From assembly GCA_039707655.1 (NCBI GenBank), contig CM077672.1:197632537-197696536 (forward strand): a stretch of DNA of 64,000 nucleotides, written 5' to 3'. The notes beneath the pieces are model-generated. The model saw only the letters and a list, made by a program, of their open reading frames with translations. It was not told the DNA's origin and ran no database searches. The position numbers and the translations under genes are program-made. This document shows, one piece after another, positions 21,744-32,496 of the stretch. Numbering within the stretch: the stretch's first letter is position 1; every line of letters begins with the position of its first letter. The DNA is from Elymus sibiricus. Its lineage: Eukaryota > Streptophyta > Magnoliopsida > Poales > Poaceae.

Positions 21744-22164
21744 CACTACCAATTACAGGGGTAATGTGCCCATTACGGACCAAGAAATCCATGTAGTTAT
21801 CTGGGCCATCTTCCCAGTAGTAGTGCTGGCAAGGATTTGGTTCAACCTATAGCCCAAAATCAATCAGATGAGAAACAGAGGAGTGCATTCCATATGCAAA
21901 AAAATAAAGGACAAACAAGAATCTTACACGATGATTGGGGCATTTGTAGAAAACCCTTCCAGGATTTGATTCCGATTTAGAAACTAGGCAGATGGTTGAC
22001 CGGATTTTGCAGCAAGGGCACGGCACCAGCGGCAGCATCCCCGACGGCGGATGCGCCGAATGAGCTAATGCCCGCGGTGGAGACGGCGCCGCCAAGGCCA
22101 TGGATTGACCAAACAACTTCCTCCCGTGGCGCTTCACCGCAGAGGAGCTAGCGGCGGCAGACAT
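21744..22164 (-). pseudogene. GRF zinc-finger/transmembrane gene, 5' part (second MULE gene)
   Basis: Exon 1 is 22,164-21,928, ending at a GTAAGA donor. Exon 2 starts at 21,849 after a TATAG acceptor and runs to the gypsy insertion, continuing at 7,739. Exon 1 encodes a basic, Ala/Pro-rich N-terminus and then C-P-C-C-K-x..., S-N-P-G-R-V-F-Y-K-C-P; exon 2 supplies the last Cys with Y-Y-W-E-D-G. Together these form a complete GRF zinc finger, a nucleic-acid-binding fold. With the distal part the protein is about 182 residues and ends in a transmembrane helix. Its ATG lies about 305 bp from the right MULE end when the Harbinger-like insertion is ignored, so its promoter should be the right inverted repeat. 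It converges on the transposase, the place of mudrB in MuDR, but is not recognisably mudrB-like in sequence. Confidence 0.8.
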
Positions 22165-22341
22165 GGCGCTGGAGCGGCGGCGGAACGAAGAGAGCGAGGG
22201 GGAGAAGATTAATCGGGGGAGAAGACCTAGGGACGGGGGAATGGGAAGGAAATATGATTCAGGGGCCAGATTGCATATATGTCCAACCGCCAGCCGCGGG
22301 AAAACTCCCGCCTGGGCACCTGCTGTCGATGTGGCGGCGGT

Positions 22342-22375
22342 CAGACGGGATTAGGACCTCGGATGAACAACTTAA
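22342..22375 (-). repeat. Inner piece of the MULE right inverted repeat
   Basis: CAGACGGGATTAGGACC and the bases up to TTAA are the reverse complement of 3,048-3,079 in the left repeat. The outer piece lies beyond the Harbinger-like insertion at 25,755. Confidence 0.8.
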
Positions 22376-22865
22376 CAGCTCGTTTGGCACACAGGCTTTC
22401 ATTTCATTTGGTGGAAATGAAATGAAAACACATTCCTGCAAAGATTTCATTTGGTGGGATTTGGTTTCCAAGTCCAAATTTCCTGTTTGGCTGCCATATG
22501 GATTTCTGAAATGAAACGAGTGCCATATGTTGTTTGGCTGCCAGTTTAAATTACAAATAATCAACATGCACATCTCAGTCTGCACATTCAACACATTGAC
22601 ATTGTGCATTTTCTAAATGATCAAGATCAAAAGGATCTGAACAACATCAGTTTCACGCATTCAAATATGTTAAAGTATATTCATCTCAAATGCAGACAAG
22701 AATAGTGACAAGATCTCCGAAGGACCATTAAAGGCTAAAACTTGCGCTTGTCGAAAACCAAGATCTTAGAAGTTTCAAAGCTTGTGTTAAGAAGGAACAC
22801 AAAAGACTACAGTGTGCCATTATAAATGCATTACAACCATAAAAAAAATATTTGCATCCAAGAGA

Positions 22866-22996
22866 CTTGAACTTTTGCACAAGGACTACTCTAGTAAGAC
22901 TTGAAGAGGCTTGAACTTGCATCAGGACCACTCTAGTAAGACTTGAAGAGGCTTGAACTTGCATCAGGATCACTCAAGTAAGACTTCAAGAGACTT
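22866..22996 (+). repeat. 42-bp tandem repeat, about three copies
   Basis: The core CTCTAGTAAGACTTGAAGAG starts at 22,889 and 22,931, with a diverged copy at 22,973, so the period is 42 bases. No coding frame is evident. Confidence 0.8.
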
Positions 22997-23260
22997 GAAC
23001 ATGTGGCTTCTTTGTTGTCCTGCAAATATGGCGAGAAGCAAACTTACTGAAGTATTTATAAAATGTGAAGCTTCTAAAACTCCATCTTAATTTATTTATT
23101 GACAGTATTGCAAGTCATCACATTTCAGAAAGCTATATATTTTCTTTTGTATAATAAGCTATAATCCACCTAGATCAACAAAACTACCTTCAAGTAGTGC
23201 ATATACAGAGTAAAAAATACAAGGTATCAGCACAAGTAATCTATTCACACCTCCCGTGTT

Positions 23261-24125
23261 TTTTTCGAAACGCGGTCCCTTAGGGCCCGATTCATTAAAA
23301 AAGGTCGAAGAGAGTTGCCCAGTTAATTAATGGAAAACCGGGCGAAAACCGTCACAACACGCCCGCGAAAACAAGGCACACAGGGCGACCTGGCAACCCA
23401 CACAAGAAAGCACACACGCCGTCAAGGAGAAAAGCGCCGTCGAGGTTGCAATCCGGTGTCATCGTCATCACACCTCCGTGAGGGCGACTCCGACTCCACC
23501 ATCAACGACCACCGATGTAGCCCTCACCGCAAACAAGCGCCGAGGCCTGCACCGGCCGATGCCAAACAGTCCACCACACGCGCCGACGACCAGGCAGCTC
23601 CGACTCTATCGACAAGTATTGCAGGGGAAAAGCGTTGGGCCTGCGCCGAGCTGGCACCGGAACTGACCACCCGTCTCGTGTCATCGTCACCGCAGAGGCA
23701 CCTCCTCTACAGCTCCGACTTCAGGAAGACAAGCGAGGCACGGCAACCCCTCGAACACGCCGGATGAGACCGACTATGAAAGCTCAGCAGCAATCCAACT
23801 CCGCCCGAAGCCGCCATCGTTGCCACACAAGAAGTCGCACAACATCACCATTGCCGGACGGACAACTGTCGACCGCAATGCCGTGAGCGTCCAGCCCATG
23901 GAGCGCGCAAACGGCCCTAGAGGCCCACCGGCGATGCCGCCGAGACCGTCGACCTGCCTGGATCCACCGAGCCACGCAGCCGAAAGGGGATCGAACCTCC
24001 CCCACCTCAAGCGCCCGCCGCCTGACGAGGAGTAACTGTTGGCCGAGCTTGGCGGTGCTAGGTTTTGGGGCCCCCGGGTCGCCTCCGAGGAGACGACGCG
24101 AGGGAGAGGGCAAATGTGTTTTTTT
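23261..24125 (-). mobile_element. Non-LTR retroposon with 12-bp target duplication
   Basis: A 12-base direct repeat ACCTCCCGTGTT flanks the insertion (23,249-23,260 and 24,126-24,137). A short T run follows the left copy, i.e. a poly(A) tail on the minus strand. The body is GC-rich with only chance ORFs and resembles the non-autonomous LINE-like retroposon at 301-1,050 in architecture. The duplicated length is typical of LINE-mediated insertion. Confidence 0.75.
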
Positions 24126-24137
24126 ACCTCCCGTGTT

Positions 24138-25754
24138 ATTATATCTTATTTTCTCCCTCTAGTTACCTCCAAAAAACAGAAATATTTCACGCAGAAGGAT
24201 TGTGACTGATTCTTCGACTGATACATAAAACGTGTCCCACAAACCACATCTTAGTGTATATGATGGATGATGCTATGCATACCCAGCTTAGTGTATATGT
24301 GGTAATATAGGAGCTTAATTTCTGAAAAGTGCAACCAGATGGACCAACTACCAATATGCATATATGCAAACTCAACTAAATATTTCAACCTGAAAGTTAA
24401 CCCACATAGTTAATTAGCACCGGCCAACATAGCAGTCTACTAGTGTTATTAGGATCTGTGCACCGGCCAACGTAGCAGTCTGCTAATGTTTTCTATAAGA
24501 GGCTACAAAAAACACAACAAATCAATCTCTTCCTAAACTTATTGAGCTAGCAGCAGACCTGAATAATGAATGCAAAATATGGTGAATCTGACTTTTGTAA
24601 GAACTGATAACACACCGTCTCCAGAGCTCTTGCCCACTTTTTAGAGTCTAAACGAAAACAGAGCAACCTTTCTCATCTTTGGCAATATTTGTCCTAAAAC
24701 ATAGCTGCACTACAAAGAGCAGCAGAACCTAATCAAACCATTCCGTCTAAAACCTGCCATATTTGCATCTTTTAAAGTTCCCATCAAAGATCCAATTTCT
24801 GCAAATCCTAATCAACTTGCGGCAAGAGCCAGCCAGAGATGCACCATTACTAGCAAGTACAACTGGCTCTCTGTTCTGCTACTTGAAATGGAATGGCGGG
24901 CATCACAAGGCTTGCCTACAAATGCACATCAACACACCTTGCTCTCCCAAATACGACAGCAATTACAATTACACCAGCATCATCTCTTTCTTAACAGGGA
25001 GTACAGGACAATGGGGTGTGCATCAGCAGCTAATTAACTTGGAACAGAGGTTCCATTGGTACAAATTAAAAGCTTAGTCAGACGAACCTTGCAAAAAATT
25101 TGCCCTCTAAGAATAGGGATGAGGTGCAGGGATGGTCAAGATGTCAATCTCCTCTGAAGGTGTCCAGATCCCGTGTGCTTGAGGTCGATCCGGTACTAAA
25201 CCTGCTGATTTAGTGAGGTTAGGGTTCAAGAAAAGAGAAGTGCGTGTGTGGGAGGGGGGAGAGAGAAGAGGTGGAGGAGGAGACCTACCAGGGACTGCGG
25301 TGCTGAACTGGGGGTCACCGGCCGCTGCTCCCGGCAGCAGGACGGAGGTCCGGGCGGGGCAACTAGGGTCATCGGACGTTACTCCCGGCAGCAGGACGGA
25401 GCACGGGGCGGAGCAACTGGGGGTCGAGGGAGGGAAGGGGGAGGTGAGGAATAGGAGATGGGAAAGGAGGAAGGGGGATCAGCGGAGAAGGGAGGGCTCG
25501 CTGGTGGCGGCGAATCGGAGCGCCATGGATGGGGAGGAGCGGGATCGGGGAGGAGGAGAGCTGCGGCAAATCCACAGGAATGACGAGGTGGAGGCAGGGA
25601 TTTGGGTATAGTGCGGCTGTGGGGGGGAGGGATTTGGGTGGAAATGACAATTCAATTCCAATGGTCAATTCTGTGGCAGCCAAACAAGTTGAACCCGGAA
25701 TTCGCAAATGAAATCCGCCAAATCCGCCCGAAATGATGGGTACCAAACGACCTG
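24138..25754. other. Body of the Harbinger-like element without recognised genes
   Basis: AT-rich to 25,080, then a GC- and purine-rich block. The segment near 25,320-25,405 holds two diverged copies of CTCCCGGCAGCAGGACGGA. No transposase domain was seen on either strand. Confidence 0.5.
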
Positions 25755-25848
25755 TAAAAAGATTTGAGACTCAGATGTGCATTTTGAAAGAATTAGGACC
25801 CAATCAACACTTTTGGAAAAGAATTAGGACCGCGCTTGCATTTTACTC
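25755..25848 (-). repeat. Outer piece of the MULE right inverted repeat
   Basis: Reverse complement of 2,955-3,047 with a few differences, ending in GCATTTTACTC. It is followed by GTAAGATAA, the right target duplication. Confidence 0.85.
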
Positions 25849-26051
25849 GTAAGATAACGAAAGCCGCAACCCAGCAACCGCCTCGCCCACCGGCCACCGG
25901 CCACCGAGACCCAGCGCTCGCCTTCCCACCAAACCCGCGTGGCCCTTCGACGTCGGTTCGTCTCCGACCACGACTGGAAAAAGTCGAACCGCCACCGCGC
26001 GCACCGACTCCTTCCCGGAAACCCATCGCCGCCGCCAGCTCCACGCCCCCC

Positions 26052-26150
26052 TATAAATACCACACGAGCCCACCATGGTTTCCTTGCATCGGAGGATTTG
26101 ATTGACTTCTCTTCCCTTCTCTTCTCTTCTCTTCCACCTCTCGTCGTCGG
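26052..26150 (+). promoter_or_regulatory. Promoter and leader exon of an unidentified transcription unit
   Basis: TATAAATA at 26,052-26,059 follows about 190 bases of GC-rich, promoter-like sequence. Downstream is a CT-rich leader (CTTCTCTTCTCTTCTC) and a strong GTAAGC donor at 26,151, the usual layout of a plant gene with a 5'-UTR intron. The MULE landed about 195 bp upstream of this TATA box. The ATG at 26,075 opens only eight codons and lies where transcription would start, so it is not taken as a start codon. The product is unknown. Confidence 0.5.
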
Positions 26151-29100
26151 GTAAGCCGCAGGTATTGTATCCGTAATCGGTTCCGATCGCGCGCTCTTTT
26201 CGCCGTTCCTCGTCTGATTGTATTCCAGGCGAGCGTTGTGTCTTGGTTGAGGTGCTCCTTCCGTCGATGTCGAGGTCTAGTTCCGGTGGTTTCTCCTCGT
26301 CTGTTCCGTTGATGTTGGTATCGTGTTCTGAACCTTGCTGCTTTGATTTAGGGTCGCGGCTAATCTATTTTGCTTTGACTTATGATCTGATTTAGGGATC
26401 CATCATGCTCTGATTGCGATGTGATTTAGGGTCGTGTCTTATCCTTTATTATTATCATGATCATGATTGCTGATTTGATTTAAGGTTGTGATGAGTAATG
26501 GAGATTATATTTGGCTGGCGGGAATAACAAGTTCTGTTGGTATAGATACGTGGATCAGTTCGTTTGCTTTCGTTTCTATTCGTTATGGCGGATTGGTCTG
26601 GTCGGTTTAGTTGGTTCCGTGGAGATGTTTGACATGATCCGAATGAGGGATTGAAGGTTGTGGTTTCAGTTTTGTTTGGTCTGTTCAATTCAAGGTGGTT
26701 CAGTACTGTTCTGCGTACAAAGTGCTTTATATTTTTGCGGCAAAAAACAGAGGGTTGGAGACAGTTCAAACATTCAAAATTCTGCAGTTATTTTGCTTTT
26801 GATCCCGTTCCTTCATACTTACTCAGACTCAATAAGAAGAGAATTAGAGGAAGTTGGAAAAAGGTTTGCTAGGTCTATCTGGATATATTTGCTTTCACCT
26901 AGCAGCCTATACATGTCAGATTATATAAAAAGGATTGGGCTATATTACCATGTTATAAAGGTAGAGCTGGGATATGTCTTTCTTGAACTGTGCACATGCT
27001 CATGGCGGAGGTGATTCTTCAGTGGCTATATTTTGGTGTCAACTTTTGGTTGGTTTCATTCCAAGATTACTAGGAAAATTGGAGGTGCTTGTTTTGTTTG
27101 CATTCTAGATATAATTTTCTTCGGAAGTACCTTGAATGAACATGGAAGTTTGCTTTTGAAGTGATCTGTTTGAAGGTTCTTTCAAGTAGAGTGAAGAAAC
27201 TCTTGGATTGTGTCTGCAGAACTAGTTTACTGCTGCTGTATTTTTCTCGGGTGGTACGTCAAGGTCTATTCAGATGCTGGTTACTGTGTTGCAACCTACC
27301 AATCCTTCTGATCACTAGTTTGTACGTTTGATTTTCTACATGGATATACGATTGGGCTTCAGCCTGTTTCATTCTCCGTCCGGTGTTGGATTAGTCTTAG
27401 CTTGGTAATTAGTATTCTTATTGTAATCTGTAGCCATGTTTTGTTAATTAATATGTTCTAATGCAATTTATGTTGTACACAATTGTCAATTATGCATCTG
27501 GTCTGACGTTGTGAACTGTAACTGATGTAATTGTTGAATGATATATGGATGCCGTAATTTAGCCCTTCATCGTTGTTTGGTTGGGTGTATAAAAGCTGTA
27601 ACCAAATAGCAACTGAATTTAATAGCTCGATGTTCCTTTTTCCTGCATAAGTTACATTTTTATTCATTGTTCGTCTGTGCAAATTCAATGGAGATTGTTG
27701 TGAGCATCCTGTTTTTGTGGTTCCCATCATCTCAAGTTAATAATGATGACTTTTGACCTAACACCTCGAACTTCGTTCCATTATCCTTTGTTAAGTTATC
27801 CGTTCATCCGTTTGATCAGTTTAACTGTGAAATATGGTGCCTGTATTTTCTTGTGCTATCTTAAGTATGCACAACATTCATTTTAATTATCACACGGGTG
27901 CTTGTATTTAATCTTGATTTTGCATCATTCATGAGTTATCATATTATGTCACTAATTTATGTAGTTTGGTATTAAGCTTTAAGTTAATCTCCTGTTACTG
28001 TGAGGGTAATATAGTGAGATAAGTAGGTGTTGGTCTATATAGAGTCCTATGTCTGCGTTATTTACTGTCTGCTTTTACTCTTGGAGCTTCCAACCTGGTT
28101 AGTGTGAATTAAGATTCTATACTGTTGGGTGTAGGCTATATATGGAACACCTTATATGATCTGTAACAGTTTTTCCATTCTGCATAGTCCCCTTTCAGTT
28201 TTGAGCAAGTATTCATAGACAATATTATGTGATAAGTGGTGTTAGTCTTAAGCACGGCACATACTGCAACTTTCAAGCTTAGTAGAAGATTATTCCCATG
28301 TGATTTAGCTTTCCTTCCCTTCTTATTTGGTTTAGATGATAAGCATAAGCATGGCGCGGACTATAATTTTCAGGTGCCTTGTTTTCAAAATTAGAATATT
28401 ACTTGTCCTTGATTCATTGTGCTGTATTTATATCTCTAGGCCTGAACAGTGCAGTAGTTGTTATATAAGTTGTATATATGACCTCATGTTCTTTTTGCAT
28501 GCTTGGATGCGGGCTTCTGTTTGTTTACAGTTCTCATTAGTTCAGCAACTAACCGAGTCTTATCCTCTTGACTAATTTGAGCAGTCTTACCAAACGTACG
28601 TATTATTTGTTGTGCTTAACGACTCTTAAATTTCTTGGGTATAGTCTGCGTGATCTTGTTTTGACGCTCTTTCTGAATAATGTCAATAATGTTATGCCGT
28701 TTAACTTATAATCCTTGTTTCTTGAGATCCAATTCCTACAATCGTAATTTTCTTTTGCTTGGCATAGAACTATGCTATTTGTTGAAATTATGTATGCAAT
28801 AATCTTGCTACTGGCCGGTGATGTTCGAGCCAAGTAGGTGTTGCTACATTCTACGCTTTATTATTTAAGTTAGAAGTCACCTGAAAATACATTATAGGGG
28901 TTCTAATTTCCCAACGTTGGTGATCAGTTGTATATAAGTTGGTAGCTTTTTAGTTCTTTTTAAATGATTCCTTCAAATTAGTTCTTAGAAAATTCACGCT
29001 ATCCTTGTGCTAATACGTATGTCTAATTGAATTCGTTGGCCTTCTTTTTCTGCTTGACGGTACACACTTATGGGTATTTGTTTGTGCTGCATTTTCAGTT

Positions 29101-30178
29101 TTTTGCTAATAATCCATGTTTGGTGAGTCTTGGTATGCCCCTAACCCTCTTGTTGTTTTGTTTTGGTCTGAATTTGGGCTTTGTTCCCTATCCATGTTGC
29201 ACCACTTTTAAGATATATTAGAATCCTTCGATGTGATGTGTATATATATCCTTAACAAACCCAGATACCTTTTCATCGCCCACATAATACCTTACAAGTT
29301 CCTTTCTATTGAGAATTAGATGGGAGAGCTATTTCGCACTGCAGTTTATTTCATGTTTGCACGTCTTATTGACATATAGTTGACATAGAGATATTTATTT
29401 TGAAGAAAGAGTATGTTTAGTCTTGTTCGCTATGTTGTTCTGTGCACTTCAGTGTTTATCTTTTTATGTTGTTAATTTATAATGTTAAATAACTTATGTG
29501 TACCCTTAACAACCTTTATGTTAAGCGCTATATTTATATATGATTGTCCAATTGATTCGTAACTACATTGTTTTCAGACGGCGCGTTCTTCTTTGCTCAT
29601 CTGTTCCATTTTGAATAACAATACATGCTGTATCGTTTCAATCTTTACTATTGTGTTGTTAAGCTAAGTATGTTTCCCATATTTGCATTGCACTAGTAAT
29701 ACATGTAGTTTGCATTAATTTAACTAAATTTAAGAGCAAGTTTTGTAATTAATCCTTAATTTTCTTTGACTTTCTACTTCCTACCTCGTTAAAAAACTCT
29801 ATATAAATAATATTTTTATACCATGACGTAATATAGTATATGTTGGAGGCCCCTTAAAAGTTTTTACCTCAATTTGTTTTTTGAAATTGTATGTACTCTA
29901 TGGGGTCACTCCATTTCCTAGATGTTTTTTCTTCTAATTGTGCCTTTTCACTTTGGGTTTTGCTAGTTTCGTTGGTTTTTTCTTTGTGTGACTCCAGGTT
30001 TATATGTATAATATATTTCTTAACCACCTTACTCAAACTGTGTGAAACTTTGATCTCAAACTTAATTCAGAACTTGGTTCGGTAATGTAAAAACAGATCA
30101 AAGTTATTGAATAGATGTATCAGAATCATCTCATTGCCTTTTCTGCGTTATAACTTAGGATATGATTCTACTATGTTG

Positions 30179-30572
30179 CAGGTGTGCATGTAGAGTATAA
30201 TTATTTATGCACTTGATTTCTTTTCACTTTTTAGTTGAAGATTGGTAGCAGAAGGCATTTTGACCTTTTTGGCACTGTTATTTAATACGCCACAGCCTTT
30301 GAATTCCTTGTTCCATACTTGTTTGTTTACACATCATAATGTATCTAGTTAAACATTTGTCATGAATTCAGATAGCAGGCGTGTCCATGTAGTTCAATTA
30401 TTTATTTCATAGCTGCTTGGTTTAACTTTTTGGTTAAAGAATGGTAGCGGAAGGCATTTTGACACTTTTGACACTGTTGTTTGCTACCCCACAGCTTTCA
30501 AATTCTTTGTTTCATACTTGTTTCTTTAAACATATTTATGTATCTAGTTACGCATTTGTTATGGACTGAGAT
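30179..30572 (+). repeat. 196-bp tandem duplication
   Basis: Copies start at 30,179 and 30,375 and share blocks such as GGAAGGCATTTTGAC/AGAAGGCATTTTGAC, CCACAGC and CATACTTGTTT. By eye they are roughly 75-80% identical, so the duplication is fairly old. Confidence 0.8.
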
Positions 30573-31050
30573 AACATCTATAGGTAAGTTAGGCCATGAA
30601 TTCAAATAACAGTTAAGGTGTGACTGACCTTGAAGGAGGTTTAGGGTTGTAAAACCATAAGCAATCCTTAAGTTTTTTCTGTAGAAATTGCTTGGCTGTA
30701 CTGTAGTTAAATTGCGTGGCTGTACTTTGTGTTGCTCATCAGAATTATCCTATTCATGAGGTGTAATTAAGTTAAGATGTCTTCTTCTGCAAGGTCATTT
30801 TTATTCATATTATAGTCAAGTCTTTGAGTTCACATTTCAGCTGTTCTTTCTTCTAAAATTAACAACTACTACATGCCTATAATTTTGAAAATAAGTACAA
30901 GTTGATTACCATAATCGCTTCTTTTAGTAGCGCCTGTAGGTTCATACATTTAACTTCATTTTAGACATCTTTTCGCGTCGTACAAACTAGGCCATACATT
31001 TTTGACTCATAAAGTTCATATCATCGTCCCATGGTCAAGTTAATTTGGTA

Positions 31051-31255
31051 CTCCCTCCGTTTCTTTTTTATCTGCATATTAAGTCAAACTTTCTAAGGTT
31101 TATTAAGTAAGTTTATAGAAGAAAACACCTACATTCACAATACCAAAATAATATCACTAGATTCATCATAGAATATATTTTCATATTGTATTCATTTGAT
31201 ACTTTTCAATCTAAATCTGGTCAGACTTTATAAAGTTAGCTTCAAGACAAACATA
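31051..31255 (+). mobile_element. Decayed Stowaway-type MITE
   Basis: TA followed by CTCCCTCCGTTTC, the Stowaway terminus of Triticeae, then a body with ATATTTTCATATTG resembling the Thalos group. The right terminal repeat (GGAGGGAG) is missing or decayed, so the right limit is approximate. Confidence 0.6.
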
Positions 31256-31475
31256 ATATGTGGTATAGTGTTGTTTTGAATACGACTATTTTTTCGTAGA
31301 TGGTTCACCGTGCAGTAACTTTTTTGACTCTGTATTGTCCCAAATATGGTGCATGGCTGAATTTGTAGTGTGATTGTGGTACACTATCATTATTAAGGTG
31401 TTAATTTTGCATGTTGACCTTTTGTCCAGGTTAGTTATCAGCCTGTTTTCAAAACTGACGGTATTTTGATTTGTT

Positions 31476-31735
31476 GAAAATAACAACTATTTAAGAATAT
31501 TCATGTTGGGTTTACTGGACAGTCAAGTACATGATATAACCTGTGCGTTTTTATGTACCTGCAACAATTACAAGCTTGAAAAGATGATTTGGTTGTGGTT
31601 TGAAAATAATTACTATTTGAAGAATATTCATGTTGGGTTTACTGGACAGTCAAGTACCTGATATAACCTGTGCCTTTTGATGTAACTGCAACAATTACAA
31701 GCTTGAAAAAGATGAATTTGGTTGTGGTCTGGGAC
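31476..31735 (+). repeat. About 127-bp tandem duplication
   Basis: TTCATGTTGGGTTTACTGGA occurs at 31,500 and 31,627 with conserved flanks (GTCAAGTAC, CAACAATTACAAGCTTGAAA). The copies are above 90% identical by eye, much younger than the 196-bp duplication nearby. Confidence 0.85.
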
Positions 31736-32475
31736 TTGGGGGGTGTATTTGTTAGCTTTAGTGCACTTCCTTTTAGATCTCTAGCATGCACCTTTGCTAT
31801 TTATGTGTTATATATTTTCTTGGTGCATTAATACGCAGAACTACTTTTTGTATTTGACTGATTGAATCTTGCCTCTTAAAAGATGTTGGTTTCTATCTGT
31901 AATCGATGTGTATGATTTGTTTTGAAGTGAAACGTTAATCGTTCTGTAAATATGAGTGTGTCTGTGTCCATTAAAAATCTTTGTGCTGTCTCTGACTCTG
32001 ATTTGTTAATGTGGATTTGTGTTTTCATCTGGTAATACAGTTCTCTTGTGTTTACTGTGCGCATAATGACCTGTCAGAGTGTTGCAGTATGCCCTCGTTG
32101 AGTTTTGTCCCTTGCAATTGTGACAGTTTCTTTCTATATGATATAGATGATTTCGAATAGGGATATAGTTGATTGTTCAGTTAATAGGAAAAGTAAGGAC
32201 TGCTCATGCCTTACAATATTTCCTATCTTTGTTTCCTGAATTAGGTATCTTTCTTGGTTGGGATATGTTGTTAATTTGGGTTCATCTGATATCTTGTGTG
32301 CTATATTTCAGATATGTTCTTAAATTTACTTCTGGGGTACAAAGTTTTAGTGTGATTACAGGATGGTGCCATACTTCCTCTCGTGAGTTGCAGTTTGTAT
32401 CTAGTTACACATTTGTCATGACTCATGAATCCAGATAAACCTAATGTATCTGCGTGACTTTGACAGTAGTTTTGT

Positions 32476-32496
32476 GGGGGGGGGGGGGGGGGGGGG
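32476..32496 (+). repeat. Homopolymer of 21 G
   Basis: An uninterrupted run of 21 G. It may be a real G-quadruplex-prone tract or a sequencing/assembly length artefact. Confidence 0.9.

Larger units (their letters stand above)
22376..25754. mobile_element. PIF/Harbinger-like DNA transposon inserted in the MULE right end
   Basis: The ends are imperfect inverted repeats: CAGCTCGTTTGGCAC on the left and CAGGTCGTTTGGTAC (reverse complement) on the right. A 3-bp duplication TAA (22,373-22,375 and 25,755-25,757) flanks them. Excising the element restores the sequence seen in the intact left repeat of the MULE, which confirms both boundaries. TSD length and sequence fit PIF/Harbinger. I found no transposase or Myb-like ORF in its 3.4 kb, so it appears non-autonomous. 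It contains a short tandem repeat (22,866-22,996) and a retroposon (23,261-24,125). Confidence 0.7.
2955..25848 (+). mobile_element. Mutator-like element (MULE) with two convergent genes and nested insertions
   Basis: The left end (2,955-3,079) is repeated in inverted orientation at the right end in two pieces (25,848-25,755 and 22,375-22,342). It starts GAGTAAAATGCAAGCGCGG, and the flanks carry 9-bp duplications matching at 8 of 9 positions. Inside are a MuDR-type transposase gene running rightward and a GRF zinc-finger/transmembrane gene running leftward. Each starts roughly 300-360 bp from its element end once insertions are removed. The 22.9-kb span contains a 14.0-kb gypsy element and a 3.4-kb PIF/Harbinger-like element; without them the element is about 5.5 kb. 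Both genes are broken, so the element is presumably immobile on its own. Confidence 0.85.

Noticed and set aside
7735..21748. CACTA next to the LTRs as a CACTA-transposon terminus
   Set aside because: It is the 5-bp target duplication of a complete gypsy element with TG...CA LTRs.
23330..24113. Overlapping ORFs of 60-145 codons
   Set aside because: They fall inside a non-autonomous retroposon; no domain, strong GC bias and open frames on both strands.
25213..25746. ORFs of 60-132 codons on both strands
   Set aside because: Purine/GC-rich sequence near the right end of the Harbinger-like element; opposite-strand frames are equally open and no domain is seen.
26075..26101. ATG in a good context after the 26-kb TATA box
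   Set aside because: Opens only eight codons and lies about 23 bp after the TATA, probably upstream of the transcription start.
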